From Heterohyrax brucei (Eukaryota; Chordata; Mammalia; Hyracoidea; Procaviidae): a stretch of 64,000 bases of DNA. The notes under the pieces are model-generated. The model was not told where the DNA came from and searched no databases. It saw only the letters and a list, made by a program, of their open reading frames with translations. The position numbers and the translations under genes were made by a program. The stretch spans positions 54,776,001 through 54,840,000 of the forward strand of contig CM053158.1 of assembly GCA_028571685.1 (NCBI GenBank). The letters are read 5' to 3'. Positions 22,617-32,869 of this stretch are shown here, one piece after another. Position 1 is the first letter of the stretch; every line of letters starts with the position of its first letter.

Positions 22617-22679
22617 TTTATGACATTATTAAAAATCATGCCTGGTGTCATTCAGTCCTCACCACAACTCCAGAGGTAA

Positions 22680-22850
22680 CGTGCTGCCTTCAAGTCAATT
22701 CTGACTCATGGTGACCCTACAGGGCAGAGTAGAACTGTCCCATGGGGATTCTGACGCGGTCATCGTTACAGAAGCAGGCAGCCACGTCTTTCTCCTGTGG
22801 AGTAACTGGTGAGTTGGAACTGCAGACTTTTAGATTAGCTGCCAAACAGC
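22680..22850 (-). mobile_element. AfroSINE long variant, joined to an inverted tail
   Basis: Reverse body 'gacgcggtcatcgttacaga' with 'gcaggcagccacgtctttct'. At 22851 it switches directly into a + strand SINE tail. Confidence 0.75.
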
Positions 22851-22897
22851 TATGAGTCAGAATTGACTCGACGGCAGTGGGTTTGGTTTTTTGTTTT
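22851..22897 (+). mobile_element. AfroSINE 3' tail only
   Basis: 'tatgagtcagaattgactcg' and 'acggcagtgggtttggtttt', with no head or body. It abuts the reverse copy before it. Confidence 0.7.
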
Positions 22898-23061
22898 TGG
22901 CCCAGCACTTTACTATTAGCACCAGTACTCCACAAAAATGCAGATTCCATTAGCATCCCCATTTAAAAAGTAAGGAGGTAGAACACTTAGGCAGACCCAA
23001 AGAGATTAAGTCACATAGCTGTCAAGTTGCCCAGGTCCACTCTAACTCCCTCACACTTTTT

Positions 23062-23240
23062 TTTTACTGATGGCCTCTCCATTCTGACTGGTAGCAGCTC
23101 TGTAGGATGAAGTAAAATTGCCTCTAGAGTATCCAAGGTTGGAATCTTTCTGGAAGCACACGGAGCAGCTAGTGGGGTGCCAACTTTAACCAATAGTTAA
23201 ACAGCTGAGCGCTTAGCCTTCATGCCACCAGGACTCCCCG
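23062..23240 (-). mobile_element. AfroSINE long variant
   Basis: 'tggaatctttctggaagcac', 'cagctagtggggtgccaact' and 'cttcatgccaccaggactcc'. A T-run precedes it. Confidence 0.75.
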
Positions 23241-23250
23241 TCACACACTG

Positions 23251-23461
23251 TTGTCATTAGTTGTTAGGTGCTGCCCAGCTGATTGTAACTCACAGCAACC
23301 TTATAGGACAGAGTAGAACTTCTCCATAAGGTTTCCAAGGCTGTTCTCCTTACAGAAACAGACTGTCACATCGTTCTTCCACGGAACAGTCAGCGTGTTT
23401 GAACCTCCAACCTTTTGATTAGCTGCAGAGTGCTTAACCACCTCACCACCAGGACTCCTTT
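23251..23461 (-). mobile_element. AfroSINE long variant
   Basis: 'cttataggacagagtagaac', 'gctgttctccttacagaaac' and 'ttaaccacctcaccaccagg'. Confidence 0.8.
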
Positions 23462-23702
23462 CAACCCATAGTACTATCTATTTATTCTGAGAGTTACCCC
23501 TTCCTAACACAGATTTGGTAATTGTTGTGTACTTGTTCAAAAAATCTGTTACAATTTCTCACTGCCTGCAGACACCTATACCCCAACCTGGCATTCAAGG
23601 TTGATCTGGCATTAGGAACTTAAACCTTCCATAGGCTATTGTCCATGTTTCTAAATATTTGTCCATGCATCTTTTCTGTTTTTTAATCCCATGTAAACCA
23701 AA

Positions 23703-23870
23703 AGACAGTTTTTGTCAAATCCATTCCAACTGATAGTGACCCCACGTGCATTAAAGTAGAACTGCACTCTGGGGGACTTTCACTGGCTAACTTTTGGGAA
23801 GTAGATCACCAGGCCTTTCTTCCAAGACACCTTTGGGTGGTCTTGAACCTCCACCCACAGGCACTCCTTT
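23703..23870 (-). mobile_element. AfroSINE, second subtype
   Basis: 'aactgatagtgaccccacgt', 'tttcactggctaacttttgg' and 'ggcctttcttccaagacacc'. This body type is shared with 38362-38575 and 6172-6295. Confidence 0.7.
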
Positions 23871-24261
23871 CCTGGACAAATCCCATACTATTTTGCCTTC
23901 ACAGCTTTGCTCCACTTCTTCTTCCAAGATTGCTTTTAACAACAACTCTGTGCTTCGTACTTGGCTTCCTGCCACATTTCCTTGAGAGTATTTTAAGTGA
24001 GCATTATCATAACCCATAGGAAGCTCTGCTCTCTGGAAGTTAATTGAATAGTGGAGTGAAGACTTCCATTTTCTTTAAATAGTTGGCAATCTGAATTTCT
24101 AAGTCAGCCCTTAAACCACCAAGATAAGCTACTCCCGGTGACACAACACAGACAAACTCCATGAATTCCTGAAAGCTGACAAGGCAAGGAGACAGGATTT
24201 ATCGCTGAGCCAGCCGCAAATGAGCTTGTAAAAGCAAAAGCATTTTCGTCTTTCTTTTTAG

Positions 24262-24324
24262 GCCCTGAGAAATGGATGTCAGCAAGTAACTGTGGGATCA
24301 GGGCGCTTCCGTATATTAGAAAAA
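24262..24324 (+). other. candidate cryptic or poison exon inside the 32-kb FRMD4B intron
   Basis: A 63-nt segment is bounded by a strong acceptor (cgtctttctttttag) and the donor gtgagt. The preceding base is A, as in the real donor at 51749. Joined to the microexon at 17421-17443, the frame would read R-P and then TGA, so inclusion would truncate FRMD4B or trigger decay. In its own frame 0 it is open (ALRNGCQQVT...ILEK). No known FRMD4 protein segment fits. It could be a decoy exon, an alternative first or UTR exon, or chance. Confidence 0.3.
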
Positions 24325-24604
24325 GTGAGTGACTACATTTTACAGTTCAGTGCTGGGTCATAATAAGAGTACGTTGTCACCAATGTCAGATGGAAAGGAA
24401 ATAATCACAGCGTTCACAGGCTGGCCTCTAAATGGGCCTGCATCCCGTGGGGAGAAGGAATTTGTTTGGATGCTCTGAGAGCAATTTCTGAAGGAAAAAG
24501 GTAGAGACATTGAAGAACCTTCCCCCTAGTTCTTACGCATTACAGCACAACAAAGGTCAAAGTTACAATTCTGTTTCGGGAGCCTTTAAAGTCAGTTGTG
24601 GGGA

Positions 24605-24762
24605 GGTGGGGACCATTGCCATCAGATCAATTCCAACTCATATTACCCCAACAGAACAGAGTAAAATTACCCCATATGGCTTCCGAGGAGCAGCTGGTAG
24701 ATTCAAACTGCTGAGGTCCGCCACTGAGCTCTCAACCACTGAGCTACCAAAGCTCCTTAAAG
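24605..24762 (-). mobile_element. AfroSINE
   Basis: 'ccattgccatcagatcaatt', 'cttccgaggagcagctggta' and 'aaccactgagctaccaaagc'. Confidence 0.85.
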
Positions 24763-24854
24763 TCAGTCACAAGAATAAAAACAGCAGCTCACATAGGCTA
24801 GGCACTGTGCTGAGCACTGACTTCTCTGGAGTCAATTAGGAGGCCATGGTGAGA

Positions 24855-24990
24855 ACAGGAACTCCGGAATGTGAGTGCTTGGGTTGGAACTCAGGCCCAG
24901 TCACTTATGTAACTCAGAGGAATCTGGCTTACTTCTCTGGACCTCATTTTCCTTGCCTTTTGAATGGCATCAGGTCCCAAGGCAGTCTCT
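24855..24990 (+). repeat. MIR
   Basis: 'gagtgcttgggttggaactc' and 'acttctctggacctcatttt'. Confidence 0.6.
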
Positions 24991-25373
24991 GGCCTGTCAC
25001 TCACCTGCGGCTCTGATACCTTTTGAACAGACTTCAAATGGGAAAGTAAAAATAAGCAACTTTGGGTGCAAAAAAGCTGCTGGAGGGATTGATTTGGCAT
25101 CAGGAATTTTTTTTAAGTTAATGTTTGGCTTTATGGATAAGAAAAATGCTTAAAATCACAGTAGGAGGTCAGTATAAATTTTTCTCTGTGATACTGTCTA
25201 GTTCACGGAGCTAGAGAGTGGCCTAATGGGGACTCTAGGCCTCATGTACTTGACCGCTGTCTGGAGTCTTCTTTTTGATACTCAAGCACAGAATTGTAAG
25301 AATCACTGCCTACGTTATGGCAGAATGAAGAAGTCTGACTTGACAGAAATTGAACATTTCTATGTCAGGCTAG

Positions 25374-25530
25374 GACTTGAATGCACAGTGGTTGAGAGCT
25401 ATACCTGCTAACCAAAATGTCGGCAGTTCAAATCCATCAGCCCCTCCTTGGAAACCCTAAAGGGAAGTTCTGCTTTGTCCTGTAAGGTAACTATGATTTA
25501 AAATCCAGTCGATGACATGGATTTGTTCTT
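25374..25530 (+). mobile_element. AfroSINE
   Basis: 'gtcggcagttcaaatccatc', 'ccttggaaaccctaaaggga' and a decayed tail. Confidence 0.8.
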
Positions 25531-25778
25531 TTTTGTTGTTGTTGCTTTTGGGGGTGGAGAGAGATTTTTTAATGAATCAGAAAAATGGTTTTGTGAAAAA
25601 ACTCTTTGAGATGCAGCTTTTGTTCTGTACCTATAAGATGACTCTATTAAGAGGCTAGACTTAAAACATAGAAAAGTTATTGGTACATTGCTACTTTAAT
25701 TATAATACTTTATAAATTGTGTTAGGCCATTTTACATGTTCTATATACATTAACTCATTTAATCATCTTATCAACCTA

Positions 25779-25936
25779 TGGAGCTCTAATGGAGTAGCAG
25801 TTAAGAGTTTGGCTACTCACCAAAAGGTCAGCAGTTTGAATCCACCAACCATTCCTTGGAAACCCGATGGGAAGCTCTCATTTGTCCTAAAGTAGTGCTG
25901 TGAGTTGGAACTGACTCAATGGCAATAGGTTTGGGT
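25779..25936 (+). mobile_element. AfroSINE
   Basis: 'aaaaggtcagcagtttgaat', 'ccttggaaacccgatgggaa', then 'gttggaactgactcaatggc'. Confidence 0.85.
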
Positions 25937-26248
25937 GTTTTTGTTTTTGTTTTTTATTTTTTGTAGTATCTTATTGTTCCCATGTTACAAGCAAAACTAA
26001 GAAACTTGGTGTGACATTATAATTAGTTATATTATCATATGATGGTTTAATATGTCCCAGTGTTAGTGTTTCCATTTCATAGATTAAAAAAATTCAGCTT
26101 TGCACTTAAGTAGCTCACTGTTGTTAAAAAATAATCAAAACTCAAAGAAAGTGACTTTAACTGGAGGCTGAGTTATGTTGAAATAACAAAGAAACAAAGA
26201 ACGAACAACAACAGCAATAAAAAATGGGGGACTCTGGACAAATAGATG

Positions 26249-26405
26249 GGAACCCTGGTGGCATAGTGGTGCTAAGGCTGCTAACCAAAAGGTCAGTGGT
26301 TCAAATCCACCAAGTGCTCCTTGGAAACTCTATGAGGCAGTTCCACTCTGTCCTATAAGGTCTCTATGAGTCGACATTGAATTGATGGCAGTGGGTTTGG
26401 TTTGG
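26249..26405 (+). mobile_element. AfroSINE
   Basis: 'ggaaccctggtggcatagtg', 'aaaggtcagtggttcaaatc' and a 'gatggcagtgggtttggttt' tail. Near full length. Confidence 0.9.
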
Positions 26406-26562
26406 GGTTGGTTAAATAAATATGGGAAATATTTGCTTGAAAGTTGAACAAAGCTCACAAAGTTATCTTAAGTAAGTTTCCAGCCTGTGCCTGTGCATGG
26501 TGAATCTGCAAGAAGAGGACATGTGGGCAGCACCCTCCACATTTGCTAGGCCCTAATTTCTG

Positions 26563-26722
26563 GAGGAAACCCTGGTGGCATAGTGGTCAATTGCTATAGC
26601 TGCTAACCAGATGGTAGATAGTTCGAATCCACTAGGTGCTCCTTGAAACTCTATAGAGGCAGTTCAGTTCTGTAGTTGTTATGAGTTGGAATCAATTCAG
26701 TGGTAGGGGGTTTGGTTGGGTT
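26563..26722 (+). mobile_element. AfroSINE
   Basis: 'aaaccctggtggcatagtgg' and 'gatagttcgaatccactagg', with the tail 'gagttggaatcaattcagtg'. Confidence 0.9.
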
Positions 26723-26732
26723 TTGATGTCTG

Positions 26733-26900
26733 GAGGGATACCATTGTGGCTTAGTGGTTAATTGTTATGGCTGTTAACAATAGGGTTGACAGTTAGAATC
26801 CACCAGGTACTCCTTGGAAACTGTATGGGGCAATTCTACTCAGTCCTATAGGGTAGCTATGAGTTGATACCGATTTGACAGAAGCAGAGTTGGTTTTTAG
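26733..26900 (+). mobile_element. AfroSINE
   Basis: 'accattgtggcttagtggtt', 'accaggtactccttggaaac' and a degenerate tail. Confidence 0.85.
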
Positions 26901-26932
26901 TTTAACATCAAGAAGGCCCATTGTTATTCAGT

Positions 26933-27215
26933 GGTAGAATTCCCACCTTCCTTGCAGGAGACCTAGGTTCAATTCCTAGCCAGTGTAGTCATGCACAGCT
27001 GCCATCCACTTGCCAGTTTTCCGTGGTGCTTCCACGCTAAGAATTAGGAAGCTAGGCCTAGTGAGCTACTTCCAAAAATCAGCCTTATGGATTAGAGCAG
27101 TCTGATCCCTAACTGATCACAAGATAGGGCATGACCAGGCAGCATTTCACTCCACTGTGCACAGGACCGTCATGAGTCAAGCACTGACTCAACAGCAGCA
27201 ACCGTGGCAACAGTG
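26933..27215 (+). mobile_element. tRNA-Gly-type SINE
   Basis: The head 'ttcagtggtagaattcccac' and B box 'aggttcaattcctagcc' are those of tRNA-Gly. They are followed by an unrelated body and the RTE-like tail 'cgtcatgagtcaagcactga' ending in a cagcagcaac run. Full length. Confidence 0.8.
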
Positions 27216-27377
27216 TTTATGGAGCATCTTGCTGGGCCAGTATTTCATGGGCTTCACTTTGGGATACGTGAATTTATTACCAAAAACTCAAGGTTAAAAT
27301 GTCGTTCAAAGATGTTTCTGAGAACCTCTAAGTAGGGTACTCGCTGTCTCCCTGCCAGATTCATTGAAGAAGATAGA

Positions 27378-27533
27378 AGAAGCCACTGCCATCGAGTTGA
27401 TTCCAACTCATGGCAACCCCATAGGTCAGAGTAGAACTGCCCTATAGAGTTTCCAAGGAGTACCCGGCAGGTTTGAACTGTTGACCTTTTGGTTAATAGA
27501 TGTAGCACTTAACCACTATGCCACCAGAGTTTC
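27378..27533 (-). mobile_element. AfroSINE
   Basis: Complete reverse copy: 'cactgccatcgagttgattc' to 'ccactatgccaccagagttt'. Confidence 0.9.
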
Positions 27534-27764
27534 CTCCAGGTTCATTACATGCCCCAGTTTTAATTCCATTTACTGTCAGGCAGGGTAAATACCAAATTCT
27601 GAACCTACTTTATCTAAAGAGACCTAGATTTGAAAAGAACTGTCTATCTTATACACTGGGCCTTTTTCTTGTCTGTTCTCAGCGTAGAGTATTAGGAATG
27701 TCCAATTTTATGTATTTGAACCCCTTCGTTTTGTAGTTAATGAAACAAGCCACAGTGTTTCTAC

Positions 27765-27925
27765 AGCAGCCCTGGTGGCATGGTGGTTACGAGATTGCCT
27801 TCTAACCAAAAGGTCTGCAGCTGGAGTCCATTAGGCACTGCTTGGGGACCATATGGGGCAGTTCTGCTGTATCCTTTAGGATCACTTATGAGTCGACTCG
27901 ATGGCAGTAGGTTTATGGGTATCGC
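27765..27925 (+). mobile_element. AfroSINE
   Basis: 'agccctggtggcatggtggt' and 'gagtcgactcgatggcagta'. Confidence 0.9.
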
Positions 27926-28314
27926 TGACAGTTCAGGTGGATGGAGGGTCCCAGTTCTTCTTGCTACTTTAGACTTACTATTTTAAAAATTTAAAGCTGT
28001 ACAAGGAGGCCTCCTTAGATCTTTGCTATCCATTATCAAAGAAGGCTGTGGAGGACAGGAGGCAGTGTTATGTCCATGGAGTAACCCCCAAGTCTGATAT
28101 AGCCCCTTGGGAAGACAGTGTAGGAGTGAGAAAGCAGGAAGTGAGCAGCACTCCTAGGAACCCTTGGAACAACTTGTCTTTTTCTCAGTGCTCACCCACG
28201 TTCGTTCCTGTCGATTAAGTGCTTACAGGATGTAAACGCTTACTGACCATGGACTCTAGTGGTAGACTTCCTTCATTGCTGACCCGTGATCACACTACAT
28301 TCTTTAGAGGAGAC

Positions 28315-28500
28315 ATTGGGGAAAAGCGTGGGCTTTGTAATCATACAGATGTGAGCTGCTGAAGAGTCGTCCTCATCTGCTGCATGTGACCTTGAACCAA
28401 TTTTGGACTGCTAGAACCTAAAGTCCCTGATCTTTAGGAGGTTTGTTGTAAGGATCCAGTGAGATAAAGCACCTTGTAGGGTGCCTATGCACAGGATGGA
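28315..28500 (+). repeat. MIR-like fragment
   Basis: 'gcgtgggctttgtaatcata', 'catgtgaccttgaaccaatt' and 'gtaaggatccagtgagataa'. Confidence 0.5.
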
Positions 28501-28734
28501 GACTCAAGGTTTCTGAGTTTTCCTCCAGCCTTTAGTCCCCCTTATTATAGACTTTTTTTTTTTAAGACCCTGGACTCCAGGTGCTGAATTATATTCTGAC
28601 CGTTCATTGAGGCAGAGGGAAAGGAGGGCATAGGAGTATAGGATGGACATCACGTTCTTGTTCTAAATATTCGGATCTCAGCTATAAAACTCAGTGCTCC
28701 AATCTAGCACTTATTGTAAAAATATTATTGTACC

Positions 28735-29310
28735 AAGGACAATAAAGATATGAGGGGGAAAGAGCCCAAAAGACAGAAGGACCTATGTGAATGGGTGACT
28801 AAATCAACATGTGACCGTAAGAACCAGATAGTGCCTGGCCACCGCTAAAGAGAGTCATGATGGGTCACACAATGTCAAGTCCTGATGGCAACGCAAGAAA
28901 AAGAGGGGTGCACCTCAAGAACTTCTCTAAAAGACCACAGTTGATGGTCCAAAGGCCTGGAGGTTTCCCTGGGAACAAGGCCTCTAGACCTGCTGCTGCC
29001 CCTGGCCAGAAAACAGTACTGAGGTCAACTCTTCAGATAGGAATGGATTGGACTGAGGGACACAGTGTGATGATATAGTGTGTATACTTTATGGTTCTAT
29101 GAACCTATAGGATGCTGTCCTACTGGCCTCTTACTAGAAGGAATAGGAGAGGATGGAGAGGAGGAGACAGGAGATTTTTAAGAGTGTATGACATGTATAG
29201 AATGGAAAGGAGGAATGCACTGTCACCAGGCAAGGAGAGCAGAAGGAGCTGCAGATAGGAGGGCATGCAAATTTAGTTTCACTCAATCACAATAAAAAAA
29301 AATTACATTG
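28735..29310 (+). mobile_element. L1 3' region
   Basis: Closely matches 780-1310: 'aagaggggtgcacctcaaga', 'aggcctctagacctgctgct', 'tgacatgtatagaatggaaa', A-rich end. Confidence 0.7.
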
Positions 29311-29555
29311 TTGTAGGTGAATGTTTATTGGGATGAAAAGATGATCATGATATGAATATATTTTGTGGGAAAGTAAAAATATGTATTATCTTTTTTGGTA
29401 CAAAAAATATATATAGTAATATATCACAAATTTGGCTTGGCTTGGCATTACATATACAAAAATCACTGTCTAATCTTTTCTCTTTATGCAAACCCATTAA
29501 TACAAATATTTTAGCATTCATTCTTGGTGTATGCATACATATTCCAAACCAAAAA

Positions 29556-29760
29556 TGAAATATATTGACATAGAGTTGATCCCTACTGAAGGCAACCTTA
29601 TGTGATACAGAACAGAACCACTTCATAGGGGTTTTTTTTGGCTGTCATCTTTATGGAAGCAAGTTACCAGAACTTTCTTCCTCATCTCTGCTGTGTAGGT
29701 TCACACTGCCAACCTTTCAGTTAATGATCAAGAACAAACCATTTGCATCACCTAGGAATT
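29556..29760 (-). mobile_element. AfroSINE long variant
   Basis: 'atagagttgatccctactga', 'tcatctttatggaagcaagt' and 'ccaacctttcagttaatgat'. Confidence 0.75.
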
Positions 29761-29819
29761 TAAATAAAAATTCTAGTATTTTCCTTCTACACACCCATAG
29801 GTCGTCCTACCGTAGAGAC

Positions 29820-30010
29820 TGTCATAGAATTGTTAATAATGTAGATTGTGAATTTAAGCAAAGCTGAGCTTGGACCCAGATTCCAGCTCTTATTAGTGAA
29901 GAGTCTCAACTAACCTGACTCTCATCTGTACACCCCAGTTTCCTCATCTGTAAAGAGAGACAGTTGTAGGTCTTATCTGAATACCTAGACTTAGAAGAGT
30001 ACGTAGAATA
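29820..30010 (+). repeat. MIR
   Basis: 'ttggacccagattccagctc' and 'agtttcctcatctgtaaaga'. Confidence 0.65.
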
Positions 30011-30017
30011 AGAGTTA

Positions 30018-30350
30018 TCATTGTTGATGTCAAATGGATCCTAGCTGAAAGCAGAGAATACCAGAGAGATGTTTACTGTGATTTACTGACCAATCAAAGA
30101 CATTTGACTGTGACTGTCACAATAAATTATGGATTACATTGCAAAGAATAGGATTTCCGAAACACTTAACTATGCTCCTGCAGAATCCGTACGTAGAAAG
30201 GAGGCACTTGTTTAAACCAAATAAGGGGTACTACATGGTTTAAAGTCAGGAAAAATGTATCATTTCACTGTACCTGTTCAGTCTGTGTGCTCAGCAAATC
30301 ATCTGAGAAGCTGGGCTACAAGAAGAAGAACACAGCCATCAAGATTGGAG
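30018..30350 (+). mobile_element. RTE LINE, first part (split by L1)
   Basis: RTE reverse-transcriptase region: 'gctgaaagcagagaatacca', 'attatggattacattgcaaa', 'gtttaaagtcaggaaaaatg' and 'tgtgctcagcaaatcatctg'. Broken by frame losses. It continues after an inserted L1 at 30797. Confidence 0.75.
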
Positions 30351-30796
30351 AAACAGGTCCCTAACACAGCAGAAGACAAATGGGGTACAGAACTCAAACT
30401 CTTTTAAAAAAATAGCCTTGGTGGTCCTACAGACTGGAGGGTCCTCGGAAGGACACGGCCCCCAGCTTCTCTGTTACCGCTGAATGGAAGCCATTTCTGA
30501 ACCTAATTTTTCGGACAAAGATCAGACTGGAATGTAAGACAAAATGATACTGGTGAAGACTGTGCTTCCTGGCTTAAATATGAAACGAACTGGGCAGACC
30601 CTGTCCAGAGGAGAGATCAGAGGGCAGAGGGGGCCAGGAGCTTGTTGAACGGACATGAGAAATACAAGGTGGAAAGAAGGAGTGTCTCACAGTGTGGGAA
30701 GAGCAGCAGGAATTATATAACAATGTGTGGTTTTGTATGAGAAATTGACTTGGATTGTAAAATTTCAGTTAAAAACAAAATAATTTTTAAAAAAAT
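30351..30796 (+). mobile_element. L1 3' UTR inserted in an RTE element
   Basis: A 5'-truncated L1 end ('acacggcccccagcttctct', 'gaggagagatcagagggcag', A-rich tail) flanked by gattggag at 30343-30350 and again at 30797-30804, an 8-bp target-site duplication. The L1 is therefore younger than the RTE copy. Confidence 0.7.
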
Positions 30797-31678
30797 GATT
30801 GGAGGAACTCATTAACAGCCTGCCATATGAAGATGACACAACCTTGCTTACTGACAGTAAAGAGCCCTTGAAGCATTTATTGATAAAGAGCAAAGTCTAC
30901 AGCCCTTGGTGTGCATTACATTTCAACATACAGAAAGCAGAAATCCACACAGATGGACCAATAAATGCATCATGATAAAGGGGGAAAATATTGAAGTTAT
31001 CAAGGATTTTATTTTACTTGGATCCACGATCAATGGAAGCAGCAGTTATTTATTATTAGTTATTATTGAAGTTATCAAGAATTTCATTGTACTTGGATCT
31101 ACAATCAATGGAAGCAGCAGTCAAGAAATCAAAAAAAAATACTGTATTGGGCACATATGCTACAAAATACCTCTTTAAAGTGTTAAAAAGCAAAGCTGTC
31201 ACCTTGAAGGCTAAGGTGTGCCTGACCCAAACCATGATATTTTCACTCACCTCACATGCAAGCAAAAGCTGGACAGTGAGTGAGGAAGACCAAAGAAGAA
31301 CTGGTGTCTTTAAGTTATGAGGTTGACAGAGAATACTGACGATACGAATGACTGCCAGAAGAACTAACAAATCTGTCTGGGAAGAAGCGTAGCCAGAATG
31401 CTCCTTGGAAACAAGGATGGTGAGACTTTGTCTCATGTACTTGGAACATATTATCAAGAGGGACCAGTCCTTCAATGAGGACCAACTGCTTAGTAAAGTC
31501 AGGTGAGCAAAAAAGAGAAAGACTGTCAGACCAAAAACGAGATGGATTGCAGTGGCTGCAACCAAGGTCTCAAACATAGCAGCAATTTTAAGGAATGGCA
31601 CAAGACCAGGCATTGTTTTGTCCTGTTGTACAGAGGGTCACTGTGAGTCAGAAATGACCCCACAACACCTAACAACAA
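30797..31678 (+). mobile_element. RTE LINE, second part with 3' end
   Basis: Continues the RTE ORF: LPYEDDTTLL at about 30820 is the RT catalytic box, with the usual YADD changed to YEDD. It ends in 'gtgagtcagaaatgacccca' and 'cacctaacaacaacaaca', the RTE 3' terminus. A 75-bp unit is tandemly duplicated at 30990-31110. Inactive. Confidence 0.8.
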
Positions 31679-31799
31679 CAACACCCCTGCTAGTGTTATT
31701 ATGAGGATAAAATGGCATAGTGCCTGATAAGAAACCACTTAGTACACTGCCTGCTTTATGATAAAGGCAAGAGAAATTTAGCTGCAATTATCTTTATCA

Positions 31800-31972
31800 T
31801 GGAAACCTTGGTGGTATAGTGGTTAGGTACTACGTCTGCTAACCAGAAGACTGGCAGTTCAAATCTGCTAGGTGCTCCTTGGTCTGCTAGGTGCTCCTTG
31901 GAAACTCTATGGGCCAGTTCTCCTCTGATCTATAGATTGCTGTGAGTCACAACTGACTCAACGACAGTGGGT
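31800..31972 (+). mobile_element. AfroSINE with internal 19-bp duplication
   Basis: Full-length copy from 'ggaaaccttggtggtatagt' to 'caactgactcaacgacagtg'. The segment tctgctaggtgctccttgg occurs twice in a row (about 31865-31902). Confidence 0.9.
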
Positions 31973-32678
31973 TAACTGTCATCATTACTAACAGTTATCT
32001 TGGGGAGAGGTACTTACAATTTCTTGTTTGAACATCAGTGTGTTTTCATTTATCTCTAGTGAAAATACAGTGGATCTTTTTGGTAGTTTTTTTTTTTTTA
32101 ATGTCATTTTATACTTTTTTAAACACTCAGAGCTTAGTGCAGTAGCAGCTCCCAAACATTGTGTGTTCTTGCAAAACAAATGCTGACTTGTAGACTGCCA
32201 CTTTAAACATCCCACATCAAGCCTTTAACTCTTCCCCTGCTGCCCCTGGAGCAGCAAGCCAGTGGTTCTGCCAGCAGGAGGGACCCCCAAGTCATGACCC
32301 TGCTGGCTCACAGTGTGCAGTCACTGAAAGAAAAGAGGTACTGTGGGCCTTTGTGAGTGACTCACTTCCATCTGGGGCTCAGACATACCCAGCTGGCCAG
32401 GCATAAAGGAAACATGACAGTGGAAACCTCCCGAGGAAATAGCTGTAGGGCAGGTGGACTTCTCCGGCTTGTGACCTGTGCAGTGCCAGGGGACCTGATG
32501 CTCAGAAGGGCCTGGGGCTTGGTTTGATTCTCAGCTGTCACCAACTTAAAATTCTGAATACTTTCTGGACACTTGGCTCATCATTATCATGCCTAATTGT
32601 GCCCTTCAAATTGTGTAGCTGGCCTTGCCTTTGATCATTGTAAGGCATCGAAAAGGCCAAGAGAGAAAAGGTATGTCA

Positions 32679-32855
32679 AACCCAAACCCATTGCCTTTCC
32701 ATTCGGACTCATAGCAGCCCTATAGGACTGGATAGAACTGCCTCCTAGGGTTTCCAAGGCTGTATTTTTTATGGAAGCAGGCTGCCACGTCTCACTCCCA
32801 TGGAGCAGCGTAGGGGTTAGCACTGCTGGCTTTTTGGTTAGCCGCCTAGCACAAA
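32679..32855 (-). mobile_element. AfroSINE long variant
   Basis: 'aacccaaacccattgccttt', 'ttttttatggaagcaggctg' and 'tttttggttagccgcctagc'. Confidence 0.85.
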
Positions 32856-32869
32856 CCAAGTGCTCAGTT

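Noticed and set aside
26933-27010. tRNA-Gly-like sequence (A and B boxes)
   Set aside because: It is the head of a SINE that continues for 280 bp with an RTE-like tail; the cloverleaf is eroded, so it is not called a tRNA gene.
31056-31613. Longest open frame in the window (185 codons, minus strand)
   Set aside because: It lies antisense to an RTE LINE ORF; the reading is a by-product of that element and matches no protein.
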